A stretch of 64,000 nucleotides of DNA, from assembly GCF_044987625.1 (NCBI RefSeq), contig NZ_JBJDSB010000004.1:186001-250000 (forward strand), given 5' to 3'. Of this stretch, positions 51,317 through 60,049 are shown in pieces. A model generated the notes under the pieces. The model saw only the letters and a program-made list of their open reading frames with translations. It was not told the DNA's origin and made no database searches. The position numbers were made by a program, and so were the translations under genes. Numbering within the stretch: position 1 is the stretch's first letter; every line of letters starts with the position of its first letter. Origin of the DNA: Desulfobaculum sp044987625 (GTDB lineage Bacteria; Desulfobacterota; Desulfovibrionia; Desulfovibrionales; Desulfovibrionaceae).

Positions 51317-51326
51317 GACAGGGCGT

Positions 51327-52298
51327 TTAGTTGCCGAGGACGTACATGAAGATGAGCGGCGCGACGATGGTGGCGTCGGAATTGATCATGAAGCGCGGGG
51401 TGTCCGGGGCCAGCTTGTGCCAGGTGATTTTTTCGTTTGGCGGCGCGCCGGAGTAGGAGCCGTAGGACGTGGTGGAGTCGCCGATCTGGCAGAAGTAGGC
51501 CCAGAAGGGGGTGTCGTCCTCGTAGCAGTCCTGAATCAGCATGGGCACCACACAGATGCTGAAATCGCCGGAGATGCCGCCGCCAATCTGGAAGAAGCCC
51601 ACCGGGGTGCCTTCCTGCGCCTGCTGGCGGTACCAACAGGCCAGATGCTCCAGCTGCTGGGTGCCGGTCTTGATGGCCCCATGATTGGGGATGACCCCGC
51701 GCATGACGTTGGCGCAGTAGACGTTGCCGAGAGTGGAATCCTCCCAGCCCGGAGTGTAGATGGGGATGCCCATCTCCTTGGCGGCCAGCAGCCACGAATG
51801 CTCGCGCGGGATATGGAAGTGCTCTTCAAGGCCGGGGGTGTCCAGCACCTCGTAGAGGTATTCGTAGGGGAAGCGCGCCGTGCCCGAGGCGGCGGCTTCG
51901 GCCCAGACGTCGTTCAGCTCGTGCTCAATGTGGACCATGATGGTTTCGGGGATGCAGGTATCCGTTACGCGGTTCATGCCCCTGTTGCGCAGGTCTTCCT
52001 CCTGCTGCGGCGTCAGGTCCCTGTAGTTGGGCAGGATTTCATAGTCCCGGTTGGAGAGCAGGTTGAAGACGTCTTCCTCAAGGTTCGCGCCGGTGCAGCA
52101 GATGCCATGGACCTTGCCCGCGCGGATCATTGCGGCAAGGGATATGCCCAGTTCGGCGGTGCTCATGGCGCCGCCCATGGACAGGAACATCTTTCCCCCA
52201 CCGTCAAGAAGCTCGCGCCATGCCTTGGCGGCATCCAGCGTCTCGCGGGCGTTGAAGTGTTTGAAGTGCTGTTCCATGAACGAGCTTATGGCCGTCAT
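51327..52298 (-). CDS. Deoxyhypusine synthase-like protein
   Basis: 323-aa NAD-dependent enzyme of the deoxyhypusine synthase family. In eukaryotes and archaea DHS moves an aminobutyl group from spermidine to eIF5A; bacteria lack that substrate, and homologues act on polyamines or are unassigned. The catalytic lysine is kept at about residue 295 in 'EKITWHKLAPD', where the human enzyme has 'AVSWGKI'. Other family parts: 'MFLSMGGAMSTAELGISL', 'GICCTGANLEEDVFNLL', 'IPIYTPGWEDSTLGN', 'IPNHGAIKTG' and 'FFQIGGGISGDFSICVVPML'. ATG at 52298 follows CAAGGAGCC by about 9 nt. It is downstream of the DMT-transporter gene (50 nt). Confidence 0.92.
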   Translation of the reverse strand: MTAISSFMEQHFKHFNARETLDAAKAWRELLDGGGKMFLSMGGAMSTAELGISLAAMIRAGKVHGICCTGANLEEDVFNLLSNRDYEILPNYRDLTPQQEEDLRNRGMNRVTDTCIPETIMVHIEHELNDVWAEAAASGTARFPYEYLYEVLDTPGLEEHFHIPREHSWLLAAKEMGIPIYTPGWEDSTLGNVYCANVMRGVIPNHGAIKTGTQQLEHLACWYRQQAQEGTPVGFFQIGGGISGDFSICVVPMLIQDCYEDDTPFWAYFCQIGDSTTSYGSYSGAPPNEKITWHKLAPDTPRFMINSDATIVAPLIFMYVLGN

Positions 52299-52348
52299 TC
52301 TGCAAGGCTCCTTGGTTAAGGCTGAGGTGGCGCGGGGCGCCGGAAAGA

Positions 52349-53248
52349 TTAGGCGGTTGCGGCGGCTTTTTTGTCCGGCCACAGCTGGGCCGCAAGCATG
52401 CCGGTGAGCATCAGCGCGCAGCCGACCATGCCGCGCGGGGTCAGCGTCTCATCAAGGATGAGCCATCCGCCAATGGCGGCGAACAGGGCTTCCATGCTGA
52501 GGATAATGGCCGCGTGGGTGGCCGGGGCGTCCTTTTGGGCGATGACCTGCAGGGTAAAGGCGACGCCCACGGGCATAATGCCGCCGTAGACGATGGGCAG
52601 CCACCCGGCGCTGAGGCTGGCAACGGTGATGTCCTCAAAGAGAAAGGCGCAGACAAAGCACAAGAGCGACACCACGCTAAATTGTCCAAAGGCGAGGCGC
52701 ACGCCGTCCAGCTTGGGCGAAAGCCAACTCAGCACATGCACATGGCAGGCCCAGATGACCGCGCCCGCGATGACGAAGGCGTCGCCCGGGGCAAGGGTAA
52801 AGTCTTTGGTGACGGAAAGCAGATACAGCCCAATGGCCGCGAAAAAGGTGCCCACAAAGCCGCCGACGCCGGGGCGCTGGCGCAGGATGAGGCCGATGAA
52901 CGGCACAATGACCACATACAGCCCGGTAATGAATCCGGCCTTGGCCGCCGTGGTGTACATAAGGCCGATTTGTTGCAGTGACACGCCGCCGAACAGCGCC
53001 GCACCGGCGATGCAGGGGCCAAGCAGGGCAAAGCGGCGGGAAACGCCGGGACTGATGGCGGCAACGCCGCGCTGGTGATGCCAGATGACCAGCGGCACAA
53101 GGGACAGCGCCCCAAGGGCAAAGCGGAAGGCGTTGAAGGTCATGGGGCCGACGTAGTCCATGCCGGAGCGCTGGGCAACGAATCCGGACCCCCAAATGGC
53201 CGCAGTCAAAAGAAGAAGTATGTTCGCGCGGAGAGTTCGTGTGTGCAT
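52349..53248 (-). CDS. EamA/DMT-family transporter
   Basis: 299-aa inner-membrane transporter of the drug/metabolite family with ten predicted helices in two EamA repeats, starting 'ANILLLLTAAIWGSGFVAQR' and 'DAFVIAGAVIWACHVHVLSWL'. 'KAGFITGLYVVIVPFIGLIL' is like many amino-acid or metabolite exporters. The start is placed at ATG 53248, but no strong ribosome site is seen; a longer frame to 53491 has no homology. It is 50 nt from the DHS-like gene on the same strand, so a shared transcript is likely, perhaps for polyamine or related export (inference). Confidence 0.9.
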   Translation of the reverse strand: MHTRTLRANILLLLTAAIWGSGFVAQRSGMDYVGPMTFNAFRFALGALSLVPLVIWHHQRGVAAISPGVSRRFALLGPCIAGAALFGGVSLQQIGLMYTTAAKAGFITGLYVVIVPFIGLILRQRPGVGGFVGTFFAAIGLYLLSVTKDFTLAPGDAFVIAGAVIWACHVHVLSWLSPKLDGVRLAFGQFSVVSLLCFVCAFLFEDITVASLSAGWLPIVYGGIMPVGVAFTLQVIAQKDAPATHAAIILSMEALFAAIGGWLILDETLTPRGMVGCALMLTGMLAAQLWPDKKAAATA

Positions 53249-53451
53249 AGCCGTAACGCAATATCGCGCTTTGTGATCAAGCGCAATGGATAGCGTGCGG
53301 CGCATGTCAGCCGTGTGGCGTGGGAGATGAAGAGGGCCTGCGTGCCCCATGCGTTGCGGTGGCGCCCGTTGCGGCGTGATGCGCCCGTGCCCCGCAGTGG
53401 TGCGGGGAAAGAGGGGGCCGCGAAGGCGGCGGCGCATGCGGGGGCGGGGTG

Positions 53452-53856
53452 CTACAGGGCCGGGGCCTCCTCGGGGCTGGAATCGCCGCATGCGGCGCGC
53501 TGCTGTTCATGGTCAATGCCGCACAGCGCGTCCACCAGAACGTTCAGCAGTGACGTGGACATGGCAATGGTGAGTGCACCGTCGGAGAGGGTGCATTCTT
53601 CGCCAGTGTGCCCAATACGGTAGGCCCGGCGCAACCGGCAGGATTCGTTGATGGAGGTGATGGCGATGGCGTGGTCGCCGCATGCTGCGCGGTAGAGGTG
53701 CTGGCGGGTCAGGGTGACGGCGTCGTCCTCAAAAAACGAAGTGGCGGCGTACTGGATGCCGGGGAAGGTGATGGCCGGGCCGGTGTCGCTTTCCAGCGTG
53801 ATGGTGGGCCGGGCCGTGGGCCTGCCGGATGCGGCGTGTGTGGTTTTGCCCTTCAT
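53452..53856 (-). CDS. Hypothetical protein of 134 aa, paired with a RHH protein
   Basis: Unknown 134-aa protein. The N-terminus is Thr/Lys/Arg-rich ('MKGKTTHAASGRPTARPTIT'), followed by 'ESDTGPAITFPGIQYAATSFF' (split: ESDTGPAITFPG, IQYAATSFF), a mixed alpha/beta middle with Cys residues, and an acidic end. A strong AAAAGGAGG site precedes the ATG, and the gene is 12 nt after the ribbon-helix-helix gene, so they form a pair. No toxin fold or catalytic motif is recognisable. The arrangement recalls an antitoxin-effector pair, but that is only an idea. Confidence 0.6.
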   Translation of the reverse strand: MKGKTTHAASGRPTARPTITLESDTGPAITFPGIQYAATSFFEDDAVTLTRQHLYRAACGDHAIAITSINESCRLRRAYRIGHTGEECTLSDGALTIAMSTSLLNVLVDALCGIDHEQQRAACGDSSPEEAPAL

Positions 53857-53868
53857 GTGTGCCTCCTT

Positions 53869-54051
53869 TTAGGTTGGCAGCTTGAGCTGCACTGGTCCTT
53901 TGTGGCGGTTTTCGCGCTCGTAGGCGTCATCCACAAGGGTGATGAAGTATTCGGTCATGGTCGTGTCGTAAACGGCGGCAAGGATGCGCAGTTTTTTGTG
54001 TGTTTCTGCCGGTATGCGGAGGGTGAGTTGTTTTCTGTCGCCAGCCGCCAT
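53869..54051 (-). CDS. Ribbon-helix-helix (CopG/Arc-like) DNA-binding protein
   Basis: 60-aa protein with a typical RHH pattern: 'KQLTLRIPAETHKKLRILAA' is a beta-strand and helix 1, and 'TTMTEYFITLVDDAYERENR' is helix 2, as in Arc/CopG/antitoxin repressors. It would bind DNA as a dimer. ATG at 54051 is preceded by CAGGAG at 10 nt; a longer frame to 54126 adds an unlikely Cys/Pro-rich leader. Encoded right before the 134-aa hypothetical gene, and probably regulates this pair. Confidence 0.75.
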   Translation of the reverse strand: MAAGDRKQLTLRIPAETHKKLRILAAVYDTTMTEYFITLVDDAYERENRHKGPVQLKLPT

Positions 54052-54425
54052 GCACTGTGCTCCTGCGCCGCCTGCGTGAAGAGGCGAACATGCTGAGGGT
54101 GGATAACAAGACAAGATTAGCATCAAGTATGCACTGGTGCAAAGAGAAAGCGCGGCTTTCTTGACAGCTGCGCCGTCTTGTATGGCATGCAGAGGCGGGG
54201 GCGGACTGCGGCGCGCCGCGCGTGACCGGCCAAGGGAATGGCGCGGAGTTGTGCGCTAACCGTGAGGGCGGCGGAATCCTCTAGCAGTTTTGTCGGAATA
54301 ACGTCCCGAAAGGCCTGAAAACTGTTGGCGCGCGGCAAACGTTGACTTTCGGGCCTAATACACACATTGTGGATAAAATACCGCTGGTGGAACCAGCACC
54401 CTGCACGATACATCCGGGAGAGTTC
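54052..54425. other. Divergent control region
   Basis: About 375 bp between the RHH gene and the diguanylate cyclase gene, reading away from each other. Both promoters should lie here; I see no clear -10/-35 pair or repeat. Confidence 0.4.
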
Positions 54426-56816
54426 ATGGCCCAAGCACCTGTCCAGCAGGAGCCGTTGTTGCGACGCCTCGCCCCCATTGCGTGGCATTTTCTGCGCGTG
54501 TTTTTGCCGCTGGCCGTTATTCTGACGGCTGGCTCCATCCTCTTGTATATCAAGGACGCCGAGCGCATTACCGAGTCCCTCAAGGCCATGGAGGAAAACC
54601 GTATGGCCATGGAGCGCGTGGACGTGGTGCGCGACCTGCGCGATGTGGTGTCCGACCTTGTGTTTCTGCGCGGGGTGTTTGCCACGGTTAAGAAGGACGC
54701 CCTGCCCGTCATCTTTTCCGAAAATCATGACGAAAGCGATACGTCCTCCCTGCATGCCATGCTCAAGAGCTTTGCCGTGGTGCGCGGGCGGTATGATCAG
54801 ATTCGCTTTTTGGATATCAACGGGGACGAACGTCTGCGCGTGCAGTACGACATGGGCGCGGCGCACATCGTCCCCGAGGCGCAGCTACAAAGTAAGGGCG
54901 AGCGGTACTACTTTAAACACGCGGTACCCCTTCGCCGCAACGAGCTGTTCGTTTCGCCCTTTGACCTCAACGTGGAGCAGGGCACCTTGGAACTGCCGTA
55001 CAAGCCCATGCTCCGCATTGTGACCCCGGTGCATAATGCCGAGGGCGCGCGCCTTGGATTTTTGGTGTTGAATTTTGAGGGGCGGCGGATGCTCAACGAG
55101 TTGAAGCGCCAGCACGTGAATTCTCCCGGCGATTTGATGATGCTCAATGCGCAGGGGTACTGGATGCTTGCCCCGTCGCCCAGCAAGGAATGGGGCTTTA
55201 TGTTCGAGAACAAGCGCTCCATGACCTTCGCCAAGGAATATCCGGCACTGTGGGAACGTCTGTTGACCGGGAGCGAGGTGGGACAGTTCCACACCCACAG
55301 CGGCATTACGAGTTATGGCATCATCCATCCGCTCTCCGTGGTGGAGCAGGAGGCCCGCCGCGTTATGCGCACCGCACGGGTGCGGGCGCTGGGCGTGGGA
55401 GATGTCCCCTATCGCTGGACCATTATTTCGCACATTACGCCGCAGACTCTGCACAAGGAGCAGGCGTCCTCACGGCGGCTGTACGGGATGATGTATGGCG
55501 TGCTGATGCTGCTGGTGTTCGGTGGATCGTGGATTGTGGCGCGGGCAACGCGCCTGAGCGCCCTTGCCAATACCAAACTTTCGGCCATCAACCGCGACCT
55601 GAATAACGCCGTGGAGCGCCTTGAGCGGCGCAACCGGGCCACGGTGCGCATTAATACCATGGTGGACTTTCTGCAGGCCTGCCGGACGGAGAAGGAAATC
55701 TACCGTATTGTGGCCTCCAACGCCTCCAGCCTGCTTCCCGGCACGGCGGGGTCTTTGAATATCTATGACGATGAATCCAGCTTGCTGGAGTGTGTGGCGT
55801 CGTGGGGCGGGGACCAGTGCAGCCGTCCGCTCTTCTCGCGCGAGGGGTGCTGGGCGCTTCGGCGCGGGCAGGTGCATGTGGTGGAGCGTCCGGGTGAAGG
55901 CCCGGTGTGTCCGCACTTTGCCAACGAGCCGGAGACGGGATTCATCTGTGTGCCCCTCATTGCCCACGGCAAGGTCACTGGTCTGCTGACCTCGCGCTTT
56001 GCCTTTGACACCACCTCCATGGAGCCGGAGCGCCTGCACCGTTACGCCACGGGCATGGAGCAGCACCTTGTGGCTATTTCCGAACACGTGGCGCTGACCC
56101 TCTCCAACCTGCGCCTGCGCGAATCCCTGCGCGAGCAGTCCATTCGCGACCAGCTCACCGGTCTGTACAACCGCCGGCACATGGAAGAATCCCTTGCCCG
56201 CGAGTTCAGCCGTGCCCAGCGCCATGAGCAGCCGCTGAGCGTTATTATGCTGGACGTGGACCACTTTAAGAATTTCAACGACACCTACGGGCATGAACTG
56301 GGCGACGAGGTGTTGCGCAAACTCGGCGAAACCCTGCGCCTGTTCAGCCGCCATGAGGACATTGCCTGCCGCTTTGGCGGGGAGGAGTTTGTGCTCATCC
56401 TGCCCGGCGCCGCTGCCGATGATGCCCGCCGCCGCGCCGAGGAATTGCGCACGACCGTGGCCGAACGTATGGCCGTGCGCCATGGCGAGGAAAAGCTCAC
56501 CGTGACTATCTCTCTTGGCGTCAGCGAGTATCCCGCCTACGCCACAAGTACGGAAACGCTTATCGCCACATCGGACGCGGCGCTGTATGCGGCCAAGGAG
56601 GGTGGACGGAATCAGGTGCAGCTGGCCAAGCCCGTCACCGCCGTGGCCAATGGCGAAGGCGGGCGCACGCAGCGCGCCGCGCAGGACGGCGCAGCGCCGG
56701 ATTCCGGCGACAACGCGGACCGCACGCCGCCGGACAGCGCAGCCTCTGAGGACATGAGTAAAGAGGATTCGAAGGAAGGGAATGACGCGCCGGAGGGCGA
56801 ACGCGGTGAGTCCTAA
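54426..56816 (+). CDS. Membrane diguanylate cyclase with periplasmic sensor, GAF and GGDEF domains
   Basis: 796-aa c-di-GMP-forming enzyme. It has an N-terminal membrane helix ('FLRVFLPLAVILTAGSILLY'), a periplasmic sensor region of dCACHE type (about 50-345), a second helix ('YGVLMLLVFGGSWIVARAT'), a GAF-like domain (about 410-555) and a GGDEF domain. The active site is GGEEF at residues 651-655, with the start motif 'DQLTGLYNRRHMEE' before it. An inhibitory I-site RxxD (RHED) lies five residues before GGEEF, so product feedback is expected. The last 70 residues are an acidic, low-complexity tail. ATG at 54426 follows GGGAGAG. Opposes the HD-GYP enzyme elsewhere in this window. Confidence 0.94.
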   Translation: MAQAPVQQEPLLRRLAPIAWHFLRVFLPLAVILTAGSILLYIKDAERITESLKAMEENRMAMERVDVVRDLRDVVSDLVFLRGVFATVKKDALPVIFSENHDESDTSSLHAMLKSFAVVRGRYDQIRFLDINGDERLRVQYDMGAAHIVPEAQLQSKGERYYFKHAVPLRRNELFVSPFDLNVEQGTLELPYKPMLRIVTPVHNAEGARLGFLVLNFEGRRMLNELKRQHVNSPGDLMMLNAQGYWMLAPSPSKEWGFMFENKRSMTFAKEYPALWERLLTGSEVGQFHTHSGITSYGIIHPLSVVEQEARRVMRTARVRALGVGDVPYRWTIISHITPQTLHKEQASSRRLYGMMYGVLMLLVFGGSWIVARATRLSALANTKLSAINRDLNNAVERLERRNRATVRINTMVDFLQACRTEKEIYRIVASNASSLLPGTAGSLNIYDDESSLLECVASWGGDQCSRPLFSREGCWALRRGQVHVVERPGEGPVCPHFANEPETGFICVPLIAHGKVTGLLTSRFAFDTTSMEPERLHRYATGMEQHLVAISEHVALTLSNLRLRESLREQSIRDQLTGLYNRRHMEESLAREFSRAQRHEQPLSVIMLDVDHFKNFNDTYGHELGDEVLRKLGETLRLFSRHEDIACRFGGEEFVLILPGAAADDARRRAEELRTTVAERMAVRHGEEKLTVTISLGVSEYPAYATSTETLIATSDAALYAAKEGGRNQVQLAKPVTAVANGEGGRTQRAAQDGAAPDSGDNADRTPPDSAASEDMSKEDSKEGNDAPEGERGES

Positions 56817-56845
56817 ACGCGTTGCCACGCGCGGAATAAAGTAAC

Positions 56846-56881
56846 AAAACGGGCCGGATGCCATGGCATCCGGCCCGTTTT
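56846..56881. terminator. Bidirectional terminator between the diguanylate cyclase gene and cysE
   Basis: AAAACGGGCCGGATGCC and GGCATCCGGCCCGTTTT, a perfect 17-bp stem with a 2-nt loop, A-tract on one side and T-tract on the other, between convergent genes. Confidence 0.95.
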
Positions 56882-56902
56882 GTTATGCGTTAGGGGGCTG
56901 GA

Positions 56903-57784
56903 CTATTCTTCGCCCGCCGGGGTCTGCAGGACGCGCGTTCCGGCCGGGACGTCGCGGGTGAGCCAGACATTACCACCAATGACCGCGTCCTTGCCTATGG
57001 TGACGCGGCCAAGAATGGTGGCGCCGGAGTAGACCACAACACCATCCTCCACCACGGGGTGACGGGGGATGCCCTTGATGAGCTTGCCGTCGTCGCCCTT
57101 GGGGAAGCTCTTCGCGCCGAGGGTAACGCCCTGATACAGGCGCACCTTGCGGCCGATGACACAGGTTTCGCCAATGACGGTGCCGGTGCCATGGTCGATG
57201 AAGAAATGCTCGCCAATGGTTGCGCCGGGATGGATGTCTATACCGGTGGCGGAGTGCGCCATTTCCGTGATGATGCGCGGAATGAGCGGCACGCCCAACG
57301 TGTGCAGCCGGTTGGCAATGCGGTAGTTGGTGACGGCGAGGATGCTGGGGTAGCAGAAAATCGTCTCGCCGGGGCCAACGGCTGCGGGGTCGCCCTCGTA
57401 GGCGGCCATGACGTCCGTCACCAGCAGGCGGCGCAGTTCGGGCAGGGATTCGATGAACGCTCGACAGGTCTCCTCGGCTTCATCCTCGCACTTGGTACAG
57501 TCGCGGTTCTCCGCCACACAGACAAAACACTTGCCACGGTTAATCTGGTCCGTGAGCAGGCGGCGGATTTTATCGAGGTTGGTGCCGATGTGATAGCGCA
57601 TGCTCTCGGCTTCCACTTCGGAGTGGCCGAAGTAGCCGGGAAACAGCACGGCGCGCAGCCGACTCACGACCTCGGTGAGAACCTCCACCGAGGGCATGGG
57701 CGCGTGCCGTTTGGGGCTGTGGTAGACGGATTCGTAGGAACCCGGCTCGCACAGTCTGTCGATGACGTCGTCCATGAAACCCAT
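56903..57784 (-). CDS. cysE: Serine O-acetyltransferase
   Basis: 293-aa cytoplasmic enzyme that makes O-acetylserine from serine and acetyl-CoA for cysteine synthesis. A long N-terminal helical part contains a cysteine cluster ('CFVCVAENRDCTKCEDEA'), unusual for CysE and possibly redox- or metal-sensing. The C-terminal left-handed beta-helix has the conserved 'GIDIHPGATIGEHFFIDHGT', 'GTVIGETCVIGRKVRLYQGV' and 'RHPVVEDGVVVYSGATILG'. ATG at 57784 has AGAGGA upstream. It is the last gene of nifU-nifS-cysK-cysE, 13 nt after cysK, and the pair should form the cysteine synthase complex. Confidence 0.95.
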   Translation of the reverse strand: MGFMDDVIDRLCEPGSYESVYHSPKRHAPMPSVEVLTEVVSRLRAVLFPGYFGHSEVEAESMRYHIGTNLDKIRRLLTDQINRGKCFVCVAENRDCTKCEDEAEETCRAFIESLPELRRLLVTDVMAAYEGDPAAVGPGETIFCYPSILAVTNYRIANRLHTLGVPLIPRIITEMAHSATGIDIHPGATIGEHFFIDHGTGTVIGETCVIGRKVRLYQGVTLGAKSFPKGDDGKLIKGIPRHPVVEDGVVVYSGATILGRVTIGKDAVIGGNVWLTRDVPAGTRVLQTPAGEE

Positions 57785-57797
57785 GTGATTCCTCTCT

Positions 57798-58736
57798 TTA
57801 GCCCTGCTGTTCATCCTGAGTGAACAGGGGCGTGCTCAGATACCGTTCGCCGGTATCGGGGATGATTGTGACGATGAGCTTTCCTGCGTTTTCGGGGCGT
57901 TTTGCCTGCTCCACGGCGGCGTGCACTGCCGCACCGGCGGAGATGCCGCACATGATGCCCTCTTCGCGCATCAGGCGGCGCGCCATGGCGAGGGCGTCGT
58001 CCGTGGGGACGGGCGTCACCTCGTCCACAAGGCTCACGTCAAGGTTCTTGGGGATGAAGCCCGCGCCAATGCCCTGAATCCCGTGCGGACCGGATGCTCC
58101 GCCTGAGATAACCGGGGATTCGGCAGGCTCCACTGCCACGATTTTTACGCCGGGCTTTTCGCCCTTCAGCGTTTTGGCAACGCCGCTGAGGGTGCCGCCG
58201 GTGCCGACCCCGGCAACAAAGATATCCACGCCGCCGTCCGTGTCGTCCCATATTTCATGGGCGGTGGTGCAGGAGTGGATGGCCGGGTTGGCCGGATTGT
58301 CAAACTGCAGCGGCATGAACGCGCCGGGCGTTTCGTCCACAATGCGCCGGGCAGTGGCGATGGAGCCGGACATTCCCTCCGCAGCCGGAGTCAGGCGGAT
58401 TTCCGCGCCAAATCCGGCAAGCAGCTTGCGCCGCTCTATGCTCATGCTTTCGGGCATGGTCAGAATAAGGCGGTAGCCGCGTACGGCGCACATCAGGGCA
58501 AGGCCGATGCCGGTGTTGCCGCTGGTGGGTTCTACCACCGTTGCGCCGGGCTTCAAGATGCCCTGCTGCTCGGCGGTGAGAAGCATGTTCACCCCTACGC
58601 GGTCTTTGACGGAGCCGCAGGGGTTGAAAAATTCCAATTTGGCGGCAACGGTTGCGGTGCAGCCTTGTGTCACTGCATTCAGGTACACCAGAGGCGTCTT
58701 GCCTACAAGTTCCGTCATATCCCTAGCAATGTTCAT
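57798..58736 (-). CDS. cysK: Cysteine synthase A (O-acetylserine sulfhydrylase)
   Basis: 312-aa PLP enzyme that makes cysteine from O-acetylserine and sulfide, the substrate made freely by a sulfate reducer. Motifs: 'KLEFFNPCGSVKDRVGVNML' with the PLP lysine, 'VEPTSGNTGIGLALMCAVRG', 'LTMPESMSIERRKLLAGFGA', 'VAGVGTGGTLSGVAKTLK' and 'SGAAVHAAVEQAKR'. It is between nifS and cysE in the operon. A T-rich hairpin about 110 nt upstream (58818-58847) may reduce read-through from nifS. Confidence 0.96.
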   Translation of the reverse strand: MNIARDMTELVGKTPLVYLNAVTQGCTATVAAKLEFFNPCGSVKDRVGVNMLLTAEQQGILKPGATVVEPTSGNTGIGLALMCAVRGYRLILTMPESMSIERRKLLAGFGAEIRLTPAAEGMSGSIATARRIVDETPGAFMPLQFDNPANPAIHSCTTAHEIWDDTDGGVDIFVAGVGTGGTLSGVAKTLKGEKPGVKIVAVEPAESPVISGGASGPHGIQGIGAGFIPKNLDVSLVDEVTPVPTDDALAMARRLMREEGIMCGISAGAAVHAAVEQAKRPENAGKLIVTIIPDTGERYLSTPLFTQDEQQG

Positions 58737-58809
58737 GGCCGGATGTGTCCTTTGGTCGGCTGTTGCGGGGGCCGGGGTGCGGCCTCCGAAAGACGGTATT
58801 GTCCGGGAT

Positions 58810-58847
58810 GGAAAGAAGGCCCGGAAACGCCGCGGCGCGTCCGGGCC
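58810..58847 (-). terminator. Weak terminator/attenuator-like hairpin between nifS and cysK
   Basis: GGCCCGGA and TCCGGGCC form an 8-bp stem with a GC-rich 14-nt loop, followed on the minus strand by TTCTTTCC. Likely partial, since the genes fit one unit. Confidence 0.45.
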
Positions 58848-58858
58848 GGAAGGTCATA

Positions 58859-60049
58859 TCAACAGGTACAGGGCGGCAGCTCGGAGTCGTCGCCGCGGAA
58901 GGGGCTGATTTCGCGAAGGCGCGTGATGATGGCGGGCATTTCCTTGACCACAAGGTCCACATCTTCCTGCGTGGTGTAGCGCGACAGGGAGAAGCGGATG
59001 GACCCGTGGGCAAAGGTGAAGGGCACGCCCATGGCGCGCAGCACGTGCGACGGCTCAAGGCTGCCGGACGTGCAGGCCGAGCCGGAGCTGGCGCAGATGT
59101 GCAGGCGGTCCATAAGCAGCAGAATGGCCTCGCCCTCAACGTACTTGAAGGAGATATTGGTGGTGTTGGGCAGGCGGTTATCCGGGTCGCCGTTGATGCG
59201 GGCGTCGTCTATGGCGGCCAGTAGGCCCTTTTCGAGGCTGTCACGCAGGGCTTTCACCGTGGTGTTTTCTTCCTCGATGTGCTGGGTGGCCAGTTCCACG
59301 GCCTTGCCAAGGGCGATGATGCCGGCGGTGTTTTCCGTACCGGCGCGGCGGCCGCGTTCCTGATGCCCGCCCAGCATAAAGGGGCGGAAGGGCGTGCCGC
59401 GGCGCACGAACAGCGCGCCAATGCCCTTGGGCGCGTGCAGCTTGTGGCCGGAGAGCACCAAAAAGTCCACGGGCAGGGTCTTCAGGTCAATCTCAACTTT
59501 GCCCACGGCCTGCACGGCGTCGGTATGCATGAGCGCGCCATGCTCCTTCACGATGCGGGCAATCTCCGGGATGGGGAAGATGTTCCCCACTTCGTTATTG
59601 GCGTACATCACGGAGACGAGGGCCGTGTCCGGGCGCAGGCTGGCCCTCAGTTCCTCAAGGTCCAGATTGCCCTTTTCGTCCACGCCCAGGTAGGTGACGT
59701 CGTAGCCTTTCTTTTCCAGCTTTTGCACCACATTGAGCACGGCGGGGTGCTCCACCTTGGTGGTGATGATGTGGCGCTTGTCCGGCTGGGCGGCAAGGGC
59801 GGAGTGGATGGCGGTATTGTCGCCTTCCGTTCCGCATGCGGTGAAGATGATTTCTCCCGGCTCGCAGCCAAGGCCTGTGGCCACGCGCTGGCGGGCTTCA
59901 TCGAGCTTGGCGCCAACCTGTCCGCCAAAGGTGTGCATGGAGGACGGGTTGCCGTACAGCTCGGAGAAATAGGGCATCATCTCGTCAAGGACTTCCGGCG
60001 CGACCTGCGTGGTGGCGTTGTTGTCGAGGTAGATGGCGCGCTGGCTCAT
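58859..60049 (-). CDS. nifS: Cysteine desulfurase NifS
   Basis: 396-aa PLP enzyme that takes sulfur from cysteine for Fe-S cluster assembly on NifU. Motifs: 'AIYLDNNATTQVAPEVLDEM', 'TACGTEGDNTAIHSAL', 'VSVMYANNEVGNIFPIPEIA', the PLP lysine in 'VLSGHKLHAPKGIGALF' and the catalytic Cys loop 'CASSGSACTSGSLEPSHVL'. The tail 'ELPPCTC' adds two more cysteines. ATG at 60049 overlaps the nifU stop (ATGA), so NifU and NifS are made together. NifS-type, not IscS-type, by its length and partner. Confidence 0.96.
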   Translation of the reverse strand: MSQRAIYLDNNATTQVAPEVLDEMMPYFSELYGNPSSMHTFGGQVGAKLDEARQRVATGLGCEPGEIIFTACGTEGDNTAIHSALAAQPDKRHIITTKVEHPAVLNVVQKLEKKGYDVTYLGVDEKGNLDLEELRASLRPDTALVSVMYANNEVGNIFPIPEIARIVKEHGALMHTDAVQAVGKVEIDLKTLPVDFLVLSGHKLHAPKGIGALFVRRGTPFRPFMLGGHQERGRRAGTENTAGIIALGKAVELATQHIEEENTTVKALRDSLEKGLLAAIDDARINGDPDNRLPNTTNISFKYVEGEAILLLMDRLHICASSGSACTSGSLEPSHVLRAMGVPFTFAHGSIRFSLSRYTTQEDVDLVVKEMPAIITRLREISPFRGDDSELPPCTC

